A program made the translations under genes and the position numbers. The notes beneath the pieces are model-generated. The model saw only the letters and a list, made by a program, of their open reading frames with translations. It searched no databases and was not told where the DNA came from. Below, in pieces: positions 41,065 through 50,613 of a stretch of 64,000 nt of DNA. Source of the DNA: Mycosarcoma maydis (taxonomy: Eukaryota; Basidiomycota; Ustilaginomycetes; Ustilaginales); contig NC_026480.1 in assembly GCF_000328475.2 (NCBI RefSeq), positions 1,178,001 to 1,242,000 on the forward strand, in the 5' to 3' direction. Within the stretch, counting starts at the first letter, position 1, and each line of letters begins with the position of its first letter.

Positions 41065-42954
41065 ATGGGTCTCTTTTCTTCCCCTACGCTACTCTCTGAC
41101 GCTTCGGCGTATGCTACTGCTGCCAACTTGGCTCCTCAGACCGTGGAGGAGGCCCAGAAGGCAAAAAGCTACGATTTCATCATCTGTGGCGCCGGTACGG
41201 CAGGCTGCGTTCTGGCGAGCCGTCTCTCCGAGAACCCCAATACCTCTGTACTTGTTCTCGAAGCAGGCGGCAACAATGACGCTCTCGAGGTCAAGGCTCC
41301 CCTTGTTTTCACCAAGAACTTCAAGACGGAGCGAGACTGGGACTACACCACCACACCTCAAGCCTCCGTGCTCAACAAGGAGATGCAGTGGCCTCGTGGA
41401 AAGCTCATTGGTGGCTCTTCTTCCATCAACGCCATGATGTATCATCACTGTGCCCCTTCCGACTATGACGAGTGGAGCGAAAAGTACAACTGCAAAGGCT
41501 GGTCTTACAAAGAGTTTCTCCCTTTCCTCAACCGTGCAGAGAAGTACACTCCTCACGCATCTCAGCCTGATGTGAAGGTCGAAGAGCGAGGCAGCTCGGG
41601 GCCCTGGAAGACGGGCCATTCGTCATACAAATCCGAAGTCACCTCCAAAGGTTTTGTCAATGCTTGTGTCGAGGTAGGCATCCCCTTCAACCCTGACCTC
41701 AACACTCATCGCGGCAGCGAGGGTGTCACACAGTTCACCACTTTCATTGACAGCAGCGGCCGACGCTCTTCTGCCGCTACCGCCTATCTGCCCCTCGAAG
41801 TGCAGAAGCGACCCAACCTCACCATCGGCATTCATGTCATGGTTAACCGTGTCATTTTTGACCGCACCGGCTCACGGCCAAAGGCCATCGCTGTCGAGTT
41901 GCAGAACAGCAAGGGCGGCAAAAAATACTATGCTGCTGCCAAACAGCGTATCGTGATTTGTGGCGGTGCTATCAACTCACCTCAGACGCTCATGCTGTCC
42001 GGTGTCGGTCCCGCAGCGACGCTCAACAAGCACGGCATCCCCGTTGTGGTCGACAACGCGTTGGTCGGCCAACGACTCAGTGACCACCTGTGTCACTCGA
42101 CCATCAATGTGAAAGCCAAGCCGGGCCATACGCTCGACTATCTCGGCAGCGACATCAAAGCCATTCCGTCGCTTGCACGATGGCTCGTGACGGGTGGTGG
42201 TCCGGTATCGAGCAATGCTGGCGAGGCTGCTGCCTTTGTTCGGTGCAACGACCAGTCGCTGCCTCTGGTCAACTCGCTCACGAAGCCCGAGAATCGTCCG
42301 CAATACTTTGGTTCCTTGGGCAAGGGCCCTGACATTGAGCTCATCTGCACACCTCTGGCGTACGTTGACCACGGCGCCACTACGGCACCAGCTGGTACCG
42401 GTTGTGTCTCGATCGTGGGTCTCAATGTGCGACCTCGATCCAAGGGCACCATCTCGATCAAGTCGGCCGATCCGTGGGAGAAAGCGATCGTCGATCCAAA
42501 GTACTTCACCGACCCCGACGACAATGACCGCAAGGTGACACTCGCTGGTGTACGTCTCGCCATCGCGATTGCCAAAGCCAACGCCTTGCAGCCATATCTT
42601 GAGGACTATCAAAGCGACAACGAGGACGATTTTTGGTGGCCTGTATCATCCACCGATCCAGACAAGCTCACTGATGATCAGTTGATGAAGTTCATTTGCA
42701 AGCGCGCCTTCACCCTTTACCACCCCGTCGGCACGGCCAAGATGGGTCCCGACGCTTCGGATTCGGTCGTCGACACAGCTTTGCACGTTCATGGCGTGGA
42801 CAGATTGGTAGTGTGCGATGCGAGCATCTTCCCCGAGCAAATTTCAGGCCATCCCACTGCTGCCATCATTGCTGTGGCCGAAAAGGCGGCTGAACTGCTC
42901 AAGCACATTGCGGCCGACAAGGCGGCTTCGTCCACTATTCCATCTCATCTATAG
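41065..42954 (+). CDS. GMC-family FAD oxidoreductase with PTS1-like end
   Basis: A 629-residue glucose-methanol-choline oxidoreductase. The FAD-binding fold is YDFIICGAGTAGCVLASRL near residue 40, with LVLEAGG and the GMC signature GKLIGGSSSINAMMYH. The second GMC signature is GGAINSPQTLMLSGVGP. The catalytic histidines lie in TLYHPVGTAKMG and EQISGHPTAAIIAVAE. The chain ends IPSHL, and S-H-L is a permitted peroxisomal PTS1 tripeptide. No signal peptide is present, so it is probably intracellular and perhaps a peroxisomal alcohol or choline oxidase/dehydrogenase. The substrate is not visible. I used ATG 41065, which lies in a good context after a pyrimidine leader; the codons further upstream read as leader. 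Codon bias suggests high expression. Confidence 0.9.
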   Translation: MGLFSSPTLLSDASAYATAANLAPQTVEEAQKAKSYDFIICGAGTAGCVLASRLSENPNTSVLVLEAGGNNDALEVKAPLVFTKNFKTERDWDYTTTPQASVLNKEMQWPRGKLIGGSSSINAMMYHHCAPSDYDEWSEKYNCKGWSYKEFLPFLNRAEKYTPHASQPDVKVEERGSSGPWKTGHSSYKSEVTSKGFVNACVEVGIPFNPDLNTHRGSEGVTQFTTFIDSSGRRSSAATAYLPLEVQKRPNLTIGIHVMVNRVIFDRTGSRPKAIAVELQNSKGGKKYYAAAKQRIVICGGAINSPQTLMLSGVGPAATLNKHGIPVVVDNALVGQRLSDHLCHSTINVKAKPGHTLDYLGSDIKAIPSLARWLVTGGGPVSSNAGEAAAFVRCNDQSLPLVNSLTKPENRPQYFGSLGKGPDIELICTPLAYVDHGATTAPAGTGCVSIVGLNVRPRSKGTISIKSADPWEKAIVDPKYFTDPDDNDRKVTLAGVRLAIAIAKANALQPYLEDYQSDNEDDFWWPVSSTDPDKLTDDQLMKFICKRAFTLYHPVGTAKMGPDASDSVVDTALHVHGVDRLVVCDASIFPEQISGHPTAAIIAVAEKAAELLKHIAADKAASSTIPSHL

Positions 42955-43101
42955 TCGGAACGATTTGTTTTTGTTTGTAGTTCTTGTGTGTTTTTCATTC
43001 GTGATTGTTGCTGTATCATGCTCAATCTCGAGGCGCTGATCGAAGAAATGCGAAGAAATGGAGATGGGTAATTGGCAAGCGAGAATATGTAAATATGACA
43101 A

Positions 43102-45336
43102 TTAAAGCTTCATGAACGCGATCGAGGTGGTGGTGGATCCCTTTGCGCCTCCGAAGGTGAAGGATGGGGTAGGGAGGACGTGTTGGACTTGGAAGCCTCT
43201 TGAGGTGAATCTGGCGGTGAGTTCTTGTTCGGTAAAGTTGCACGAGGTGATGAGGAAGATGCCGTGTTTCTTGACGAGCGTGTTGACCGCGTTTGAGTAA
43301 AGGTCGATGGGAAGAGAGCCGTTGATGGGCTGCGAGGAGAGAGCGATGGCGTCAAGTGTACCTTTATCGCAAACAAGGTCCCATCCTTGATCGGCGGCGC
43401 CGAGTTGCGAAGTGGGAAGGTGGAGTAGGGATTCCACTGAGGATGAATCGAGTAGATCTGCGGTGGTGAAAGTAACCCTTTCGCAATCACCTCCACGCTT
43501 AACGCCGATGGATTTGGCCAACTCGATCGAAGCGGCAGAATAGTCGATGCCGACCAAACGATCGGCGCTGATGATCTCTTCCAGATCGGCCGACGACTCG
43601 ATCATCTCGAATAGCAGGTGGCCGTTTCCCGTGCCCAGATCCAATACGGTGGGAGCGCTAGCGTCGCACGAGAACGTGCCGGCCACAGTCTCGGTATAGT
43701 ACCGTTCCAAGTATCGAATCATGCGCATGACGGCATCTTCTCCGAACCACACTTCGCCTTCTTCGCCGATCTCGTTGAAGTTGGTCACCTCACGTGCGTA
43801 GACATCGTCCCAGTGCTGTTTGGTGCCCAACTTGGATTCGGGAAGCGGCTCGTCTTGTTTTACATGCTCAGAAGCGCTAATGGGGATGCAAGGCCCGACG
43901 GCGATCGAGACGCTCTCTCCAATCTGAACAGTCGCGAATTCATTTGGATCGATCCCTTGACGCTTGGCTTCCTCTGCCAGCAGCTTGGGCGGTTCGTTGA
44001 CGTCTTCCGGCGTCAACCGGAAGCTTCCCCAATGAATTCCGTAGGATCTCTTACTTTTGACTTGGCGGTGGACGAGCACCGAATCTTGCGGCGCGAGGTG
44101 AACCGTCGACATGACGCTCCGTGGCAGATACGCTCCAATAGGGATGAGTGACACGTCGAATGGCCCCAACGCTTCCCCGATTTCTTTGAATGCGGGGCAA
44201 GTGGGCAATGAATCTTCTTGTTGCTTTGGCATTCCCCTCGGAACGGAACGATAACCGGTGTCGCCGGCAAAGTAGACGCTCGCTTTGTTTGAGGTCGCGG
44301 ATAGGGCGTGGAATGTCCAGCCTGCCCAAAGTGTGCGGTCACGATCAAACGCGCCTCTTCCGGAAAAGTGCTGTGCAGGCACACAAGTAAGCTTGAGTAC
44401 TGCCTCGTCGCCCAACGAAACGGTGCTCTGCTGCCACCAATCGCACTCGGTCACCTCGGCATCAGTCAGTCCGAAGTTCGACTGGAACCAGGGCTTGGTG
44501 CCGAGCGTACAGAAGACATGTGGACGTTTGATGTGCGAGGAGGAAGGATTCAGCAGCTTCTGAATCGTGGTGTAGTCGGTGTGGTCGTAGTGGTTGTGCG
44601 AGAGGACGACGAGGTCGGGCCAAGCGTTCTTGCCTTCCTTCTCGGTAGCTTGGGCGATTTCTTCGACGCTCACGGGTGCATCCGTATATCTTTGAGGACC
44701 AAACCACTGTACCGGAGAAACACGTCGAGAGAGAACAGGGTCGCAGAGAACTGTGATCTTTCGACCGTTGCCGATAGGAATTTGTAGATGGCAGATGGCG
44801 TGACCGAGCCAGGTGAATATGATGCTCTCCTCGTCCGAGCCTAGTGTATCGGTATCGGATGCTGTCCATGTAGGCTTGTTCACAGGCGGCAGAATAGCTC
44901 CACCTGCCGAAGAAGCTGTCTTGGGCGGCAAAGGCACCTCGTCCCAGTCGAATAGTCGAGCACGGAGGAATCCGAGAAGGCCATGAGCTGAGGCAGATGG
45001 CCAGGGCGACTGGAACTTTCTTCGCGAGACGTCAAGCGCCGCAGAGGCATCCGAAGGCTTTGGCACATTGGACCAGTGTGGTGGAGGCAATGTCTGGTAG
45101 AAAGCAGGTGCAACGCCGCTCTTCTGCTCGGGCTTGGAGACCGACCAGCCGACGTTAACTGTAGAAGCGGTGGATGACATTCTGCTCGCCGAACCGTGCA
45201 AAAGATGTGTGACGCCAGAAGTGCTTGGCCGTATCGATCGTGCCTGCATCAGCCAATGCCATCCGAGTCCTCGGATGAGCCGACAGCGATAAAGGAAAGA
45301 CGAACACCACAATCGTGAGTCGGTGACGGTTTCCAT
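43102..45336 (-). CDS. fusion: NAPE-PLD-like metallo-beta-lactamase + EFM4-like lysine methyltransferase
   Basis: One uninterrupted frame of 744 residues. Residues about 165-480 are a NAPE-PLD-type hydrolase: TWLGHAICHLQIP, metal ligands in SHNHYDH (H247, H249, D251, H252), AQHFSGRG (H323), AGDTGY (D359) and GIHWGSF (H435). These enzymes cleave N-acyl phosphatidylethanolamines. Residues about 500-744 are an EFM4/METTL10-like methyltransferase: ESKLGTKQHWDDVYARE, EVWFGEDAVMRM, SAM motif LDLGTGNG (565-572), CDKGTLDAI and SCNFTEQEL. EFM4 methylates a lysine of elongation factor eEF1A. No methionine lies between residues 409 and 537, so the second part has no start of its own. The N-terminal 55 residues are basic with Ser/Arg, possibly a mitochondrial presequence. 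An in-frame ATG at 45180 is an alternative start. Confidence 0.85.
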   Translation of the reverse strand: METVTDSRLWCSSFLYRCRLIRGLGWHWLMQARSIRPSTSGVTHLLHGSASRMSSTASTVNVGWSVSKPEQKSGVAPAFYQTLPPPHWSNVPKPSDASAALDVSRRKFQSPWPSASAHGLLGFLRARLFDWDEVPLPPKTASSAGGAILPPVNKPTWTASDTDTLGSDEESIIFTWLGHAICHLQIPIGNGRKITVLCDPVLSRRVSPVQWFGPQRYTDAPVSVEEIAQATEKEGKNAWPDLVVLSHNHYDHTDYTTIQKLLNPSSSHIKRPHVFCTLGTKPWFQSNFGLTDAEVTECDWWQQSTVSLGDEAVLKLTCVPAQHFSGRGAFDRDRTLWAGWTFHALSATSNKASVYFAGDTGYRSVPRGMPKQQEDSLPTCPAFKEIGEALGPFDVSLIPIGAYLPRSVMSTVHLAPQDSVLVHRQVKSKRSYGIHWGSFRLTPEDVNEPPKLLAEEAKRQGIDPNEFATVQIGESVSIAVGPCIPISASEHVKQDEPLPESKLGTKQHWDDVYAREVTNFNEIGEEGEVWFGEDAVMRMIRYLERYYTETVAGTFSCDASAPTVLDLGTGNGHLLFEMIESSADLEEIISADRLVGIDYSAASIELAKSIGVKRGGDCERVTFTTADLLDSSSVESLLHLPTSQLGAADQGWDLVCDKGTLDAIALSSQPINGSLPIDLYSNAVNTLVKKHGIFLITSCNFTEQELTARFTSRGFQVQHVLPTPSFTFGGAKGSTTTSIAFMKL

Positions 45337-45660
45337 CGCATCACCCGAAAAAGTGAGTGTCAAGCGCCAAGTGGACCTTTTTATGTGATTTATTCACGAT
45401 TATCAATCACATTCACGATTCTTGTGCTTCAATCCAGGCAAAGGCGCAGTTCCGGCTTACAGAATCGGAAATGCCGCGGAGAGATGGCGACGTGGAATGT
45501 GAATTGCTTGGCCTGCTTTCGGGATCACCGCTCTCGACCGGAACCGAAAGACAGGCCGAGACGATTCTATTCATGATCCGTCGAGATTAGACAGGTGAAC
45601 ATCGTTCCGTCATCATTCAAGCGCAGTGCGGGTGACAAGCCCCCTGCCGACGCCATCACA
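45337..45660. other. divergent intergenic region (fusion gene / CofD-like)
   Basis: Short shared promoter region with TTATTCACGATTATC and ACATTCACGATTC motif copies at about 45390-45422. No gene seen. Confidence 0.65.
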
Positions 45661-47838
45661 ATGTCGAGTCTTGCAGCCCGACCATCTGCAACTGATGATG
45701 AGACGCTCTATATCGGAGCAGTCAAGGATATCGAAGTTGATAGCACAGGCGCAGGCTCTCCTCCGCCATCCACGTTCGAGGCTTCGCTACCGTTCAGAGC
45801 TACAACGGCTTTGAACAATGTTAGCGTACCTGCAACAGTTTTGTCTGCAAATGCGGAGATCAGCTCTATCGGCTTTTCTGACCTAGCTTCAGAAGACCAA
45901 GACCATGCAACACGCCCAGTCTCGCTGCAAGAAGCACTCGGGCAAGTCCTGGTCATCAGTGGAGGCAGCGGCTTCAACGATCTTGTCGGCGCGACACCTG
46001 GTGCAACCTACGTCATGCCTATCTCTGACAATGGTGGTTCCTCTTCCGAGATTATCCGTGTTCTGGGTGGGCCCTCTATCGGCGACCTTCGCTCGCGTCT
46101 CAACCGTCTCATCCCGACCCCTTCACGACAGGATCATCAATCTGCTTCATCTTTCTCGTCGCCGCCACCACCCCAATCCAACGAAGCGATTCACAACCTT
46201 CTCTCCTATCGACTCCCCTCCCACGGATCATCTCGCGAAATCAAGCAAGAATGGATGGACATCCTTGAAGGACGCCACCGTCTATGGCGTGGCATCGAGC
46301 CGGAACGCAAAGAAGTGATTCGTGGCTTTCTGGTTCACTTTGAAAGCGAGGTTCTACGTCGCGCTCATCGACATTTCAATTTTCGAGGTGGATCGATCGG
46401 CAACTTCTTCCTTGCTGCGGCACAAAAATTCTTTCGCTCAATCCAGAGTGCGATCTTCTTGTTTTCTGCGACAACGCAGATCAGCACGAGCTCGATGGCC
46501 AGTAAAGTGCTTCCGGTCATCAATACCAACCATACCGCGACAATTGCGGCAGAGCTGGAGGATGGAGATATCATTGTGGGTCAGTGCGAGATTTCCCATC
46601 CTGCGCCAAAACCGGTCAAGGCGGGTGGTTTGGGGGCGGGAGGGGGAGCGAACGAAACGTGGGCGAGTCAACCACCAGGCACGCCGTCGTCAGCGGTATG
46701 GGATACACAGCGACAACAACAGGAGCGGTCGATGTCGCTTCATTCTCCCAATCACGAACTGCTGGTGGCAGATGCTATGCGGGGTATGGGGATGAGTGAT
46801 GGCGGACCGTCCACACCAGGGTTTGGTCCTCCGGCGCATTACCACATCAATGAACCCTTTGCCTCGTCTGACTCTACCTCAATGAACGCTAGTGTCGACG
46901 CAGTCAAAGTCAACATGTCCGACAGCGAAGCACAAAAAGTAAGGCTCAGTGGGACGCCGTCAGCCGCAACAGCCAGAAGTGGACTCTCTGGCCATAGCCC
47001 CTTGTTCGCGCAACTTGTAGACGAACGAGCCGCGGCGTACGCTGCACAAGCCAGAAAAGGGCTCACAACTGTTGGAAATCAGAAAGACGGTCTGGATCCA
47101 GCTGACGATGATCAAGATTCACAAGATGGTCTCGACCAGCTTGACTCGCCTCGCGATGCGAGTGCTGCCGAAGACGACGCTTCTCTGGATGCAAGTACGG
47201 CGTCTGTTCGCGATGCAGTTCTGAGACCAACCGGGTCACCTCGTCGCTCCGGGTCGACACGTAAAGAAAAGACGGGCAACATCATCTTCACGAAAGCGGA
47301 TCCAGATCATGAGACCGCCCTGGCGTCGCGCATTCGACGCATCCTCTACGTGAATGCGTATCGTAACGAGATTTATCCAGCACCCAATCCCTCTTTTGTG
47401 TGTGCATTAAGTCGGAGTCGAACCATGATCTACTCGTGCGGTTCCTTATGGACCAGCATCGTCCCCTGTCTCAGTCTACGCAGTATCGCTACTAGCATTG
47501 CCACCTCGCGTTCGCTCACCTACAAAGTGCTGCTGCTCAACACGGTCCAGGATCGCGAAACCCGGGGCATGTCAGCGATCGACTTTGTCGACGCCATCTG
47601 CACATCGCTCAACCAAAGCGATAGTCCAAATTTGCAAGCCGCATATCCGCCAAATCAGCTAATCACTCATCTCGTCTACTTCCAAGATGGACAGGTCGAC
47701 GTGGACAAGCACAGATTCCAACAAATGGGCATCACGTGTGTCGCTGCAAATTCATCCTTGAGGAACAAGAGCGGCACTCCCATGTTCGACGAGGCGAGCG
47801 TGAGCGACGCCTTGCGCCAAATTTGCATTCCCAAGTGA
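45661..47838 (+). CDS. CofD/YvcK-like protein (UPF0052, YNL011C type)
   Basis: A 725-residue protein of the gluconeogenesis-factor/CofD-like family. The nucleotide-binding start reads VLVISGGSGFNDLVG, with MPISDNGGSSSEIIRVLGGPSIGDLRSRL (broken here over two conserved loops), FRGGSIGNFFLAAA, and the late PSFVCALSRSRTMIYSCGSLWTSIVPCL segment. Bacterial relatives act in cell-wall and carbon regulation or in F420 synthesis; the fungal role is unknown. A Ser/Gly/Asp-rich insertion of about 220 residues (about 330-550) splits the domain. The ATG at 45661 is preferred, since the upstream in-frame codons begin with a non-ATG triplet. Confidence 0.85.
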   Translation: MSSLAARPSATDDETLYIGAVKDIEVDSTGAGSPPPSTFEASLPFRATTALNNVSVPATVLSANAEISSIGFSDLASEDQDHATRPVSLQEALGQVLVISGGSGFNDLVGATPGATYVMPISDNGGSSSEIIRVLGGPSIGDLRSRLNRLIPTPSRQDHQSASSFSSPPPPQSNEAIHNLLSYRLPSHGSSREIKQEWMDILEGRHRLWRGIEPERKEVIRGFLVHFESEVLRRAHRHFNFRGGSIGNFFLAAAQKFFRSIQSAIFLFSATTQISTSSMASKVLPVINTNHTATIAAELEDGDIIVGQCEISHPAPKPVKAGGLGAGGGANETWASQPPGTPSSAVWDTQRQQQERSMSLHSPNHELLVADAMRGMGMSDGGPSTPGFGPPAHYHINEPFASSDSTSMNASVDAVKVNMSDSEAQKVRLSGTPSAATARSGLSGHSPLFAQLVDERAAAYAAQARKGLTTVGNQKDGLDPADDDQDSQDGLDQLDSPRDASAAEDDASLDASTASVRDAVLRPTGSPRRSGSTRKEKTGNIIFTKADPDHETALASRIRRILYVNAYRNEIYPAPNPSFVCALSRSRTMIYSCGSLWTSIVPCLSLRSIATSIATSRSLTYKVLLLNTVQDRETRGMSAIDFVDAICTSLNQSDSPNLQAAYPPNQLITHLVYFQDGQVDVDKHRFQQMGITCVAANSSLRNKSGTPMFDEASVSDALRQICIPK

Positions 47839-48098
47839 TTCCGCATGCCTTGGTGTTGTCGCACGATTTCATGCAAGCTGCATACCAATCTGAACAAGCG
47901 CAATTGACGTTAGTCACAACTTCCGAGCGAGACCGCTCTGCCATGCGTGGGTCAAATGCGCCGGGGGTCCTCTGGACGAAAACAGCTCGGGCAATCGCAG
48001 CGCGGACCGCAGGCGGTACTTGAGATGGCTTTCGTGATTGTGAAAAAAGGCAACAAATCTTACATGTAATGCGACGGGCCGCCAAGAGATACATATTG

Positions 48099-49328
48099 CT
48101 ACTTCTCCAACGTCGCAAGGTAGTGTATATCATCGCACTCGCGGATGCGTTTCGCCGCCTGTTCCGCAGTCAAATCCCTCTGCGGTTCCGCCATCATCTC
48201 GAAGCCGACCAAGAACTTGCGCACCGAAGCGGACCGCAACAACGGCGGATAAAAGTGGATGTGGAACTGAGCAAATTCATCCTGCTCCTGCGTGTTGATC
48301 TGCGTTGGTTGCTGATGGACGCCCATCGAGTAGGGAAACGAGCACTTGAAGACGTTGTCCAATTTACAAGTGGTCTCGGCCAAGATGCGAGCCAGCGAGA
48401 CGACCTCGACTTCGGTCATCTGCAGGATGTTGCGGATCTGACGTTGCGCAGGAAGCAGGAGCACTTCAAACGGCCATACCGCCCAGTAAGGTACGATGGC
48501 CACAAAGTGGCTGTTGGAGGTGATGACGCGGGGACGACCAGGGGTCGACAATTCAAGCTTAGCGAGCGTGAGCAGCATGGATGGGCGTCCGTGGTCGTCC
48601 AATGCGCCTAGGTTAACCTTGGCATCCTGGTTAGCCGGGTCCTTGGACCAGTCGCGGAGAGAAGCAAGCTCCTTGCTCGGCTCTTCCGGAATGTAATCCA
48701 GCGACCACACCTGTCCGTGAGGGTGTGGATTCGAACAACCCATCGCCGAGCCCTTGTTCTCGAAGATCTGAATGTACTTGACGAATGGGTTCTCAGCGGG
48801 GATCTGTTTGTAAATCTTCTGCCAGCTCCGAATGATTGGCACAATGTGCTGATCTGGCGAAAAGGGTGGAGTACTAAGCTGCGCCAGCGTCAAGTTGTGC
48901 TGCGGATTGAAGCAAATCACGTAGCAACGACCTCGAGCTGGCTGTGATTGGAGCAAAGGATGTTGGTTCTTCTCTTCCATTACCGATTGTGGTTTGAGCG
49001 CGGCATAGTCGTTTTCGAAGAAAAAGGTAGAGGTATAATCGTCGTTTTTCTCACCCGTGGCACGTGTGTTGCCAGGGCAGAGGTAGCATTTCTCATCATA
49101 TGCGGGGAGAGACGTGCCCTGTGGCTTTTCCTCTTGACCTTGCCACGGACGCTTAGTGCGGTGGGGTGAGCAGAGCACCCAGCTGCGTGTCAACGGGTTG
49201 TATCTTCGGTGAGGATGCTCGGTTGCATCGAACTCGACGGGCTCTTGCTGTGAGCTGTCAGCGACCATATTGGCTTGCGTGCTAGCGTGGCCGTCAGAGT
49301 CGCCGTTGGCATGATTGTAGCCGTTCAT
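48099..49328 (-). CDS. GAL7: galactose-1-phosphate uridylyltransferase
   Basis: A 409-residue GALT of the Leloir pathway, which swaps UMP between UDP-glucose and galactose-1-phosphate in the cytosol. The family start is HPHRRYNPLTRSWVLCSPHR. A zinc-type CYLCPGN (C81, C84) follows, then the active site CSNPHPHGQVW, with H204 the expected uridylylated histidine in H-P-H. The C-terminal half carries HFHIHFYPPLLRS. I used the ATG at 49328; the frame stays open 12 codons upstream without an ATG. The length is close to that of yeast Gal7 (about 365) plus a polar N-terminal tail. No GAL1 or GAL10 homologue is seen nearby. Convergent with the CofD-like gene. Confidence 0.95.
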   Translation of the reverse strand: MNGYNHANGDSDGHASTQANMVADSSQQEPVEFDATEHPHRRYNPLTRSWVLCSPHRTKRPWQGQEEKPQGTSLPAYDEKCYLCPGNTRATGEKNDDYTSTFFFENDYAALKPQSVMEEKNQHPLLQSQPARGRCYVICFNPQHNLTLAQLSTPPFSPDQHIVPIIRSWQKIYKQIPAENPFVKYIQIFENKGSAMGCSNPHPHGQVWSLDYIPEEPSKELASLRDWSKDPANQDAKVNLGALDDHGRPSMLLTLAKLELSTPGRPRVITSNSHFVAIVPYWAVWPFEVLLLPAQRQIRNILQMTEVEVVSLARILAETTCKLDNVFKCSFPYSMGVHQQPTQINTQEQDEFAQFHIHFYPPLLRSASVRKFLVGFEMMAEPQRDLTAEQAAKRIRECDDIHYLATLEK

Positions 49329-50613
49329 GGGGATAGAGAGATGTCGTGTGCCTGGTGAGAACAATTTCGCGGCGGGATAGCTTGGCTCTGCTAGCGAGTG
49401 GCTATTCCGATCGACGTGTGAGCAACTTGTCAGCAGTCGTGCTGTTCTTGAAGGAGTTTCTCCTGTCCGTCACAGAAGCCGAGGCAGTCAGTTCGAGAGT
49501 AGGATAGATGGAAGGTGTTGATCTTCAAGCGTCGGTCGATCTAAGTATTTGACTTCAATTAAGTGCAGTTCACAGCAAACGTGAGTGCTTGACGAGATGG
49601 GTCGCGCGAATGGCAAGATGTGATAGTTTGTGGTCAAGATGTACGTGTAACAAGCCAAGGTGATTCGCACGTTGGCTTTAGGAGAGCTGACAGGTTGGTG
49701 TTCGTCGGAGCTCAGGATCTGCAAGAGGGTCTATGTTTGACGGCCATCGTTCAAGCCTCGCGCATGCGTGCAGGTAGCTGCCTGAACCACGAGCTGCTAA
49801 GTTCTGAGCTGCTCTAGCTAAGTTAGCTGACTCAAAGGCGTTTCAGAGATTACCGAAATTAAATTTAGCCAGCAGGGCGTGGAGTGCAGTCTGTCGGCCA
49901 CCTAACCCACGTACGTTTTTCATTCGTCATTACGTCGCACGCTGCAGCTCCCTCACACTCGTCATTTCTGACTGGCGTGGGGGGTGGACCTTTTTTTTTG
50001 GTTCGATTCATGATCATGATTTTACTACGACCCTTTACGCCTGAAGTCCGAACGAGATGAACACCGAAAGTCGTGAGTGACACGCTACACCAACCGCCCC
50101 CACCGACCAATTCCGAACACCGTCCAATATCGAAGCTCGACCTCGCTGCTGGTGTTCGTGATTGGTTGACTGTATCTAGCACAGGATAGCTTAGATGCTC
50201 AAATGCGTGTCGAAGACACATGTTCTTTCATCTGCACACAAGTCTTTCAGTCTGCGTCGCGATGAGAACCCCTGCCATCCATTTCATGTTCAAGACTGAT
50301 ACTGAATCAGCATTCGCCCGCCTTGTGCTGCTGGTCAGCCCCCGTTAACATAGGGGCCCCCATGCTCACTTGGGCGGGCACACCCATCGCTGCAGTGGCG
50401 CTGCTCTGGCCAACACGTCGGGTCGAAGGTTCCTCACTCCTTGAGCTTCATGCCTCAAGCTCTCGTTTCTGTGTAGCAGCAGGCTGGTATCATTGCAAGA
50501 AACGACAAGGGATGAAAACCACGCCCATCAACTTCTGGAGTTAGTAGGCTCTCGGCCAACTGGCAAAGAATCTATCCAGATGCGAGTTTCAGTTATTGCA
50601 TTGTGTTTCAGAC
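49329..50613. other. 1.3-kb gene-free stretch
   Basis: GAL7 promoter side and the 3' flank of the TMEM97-like gene. It contains a poly-T/A run near 49992 and scattered motif relatives. Open frames here, including one of about 118 codons on the minus strand, show no recognisable domain. Confidence 0.55.

Noticed and set aside
41977..42612. 211-codon open frame antisense to the GMC gene
   Set aside because: It is a by-product of C-ending codon bias in the GMC gene; no domain.
49865..50221. 118-codon open frame on the minus strand
   Set aside because: Low-complexity and motif-rich, with no recognisable domain and no sign of splicing partners.
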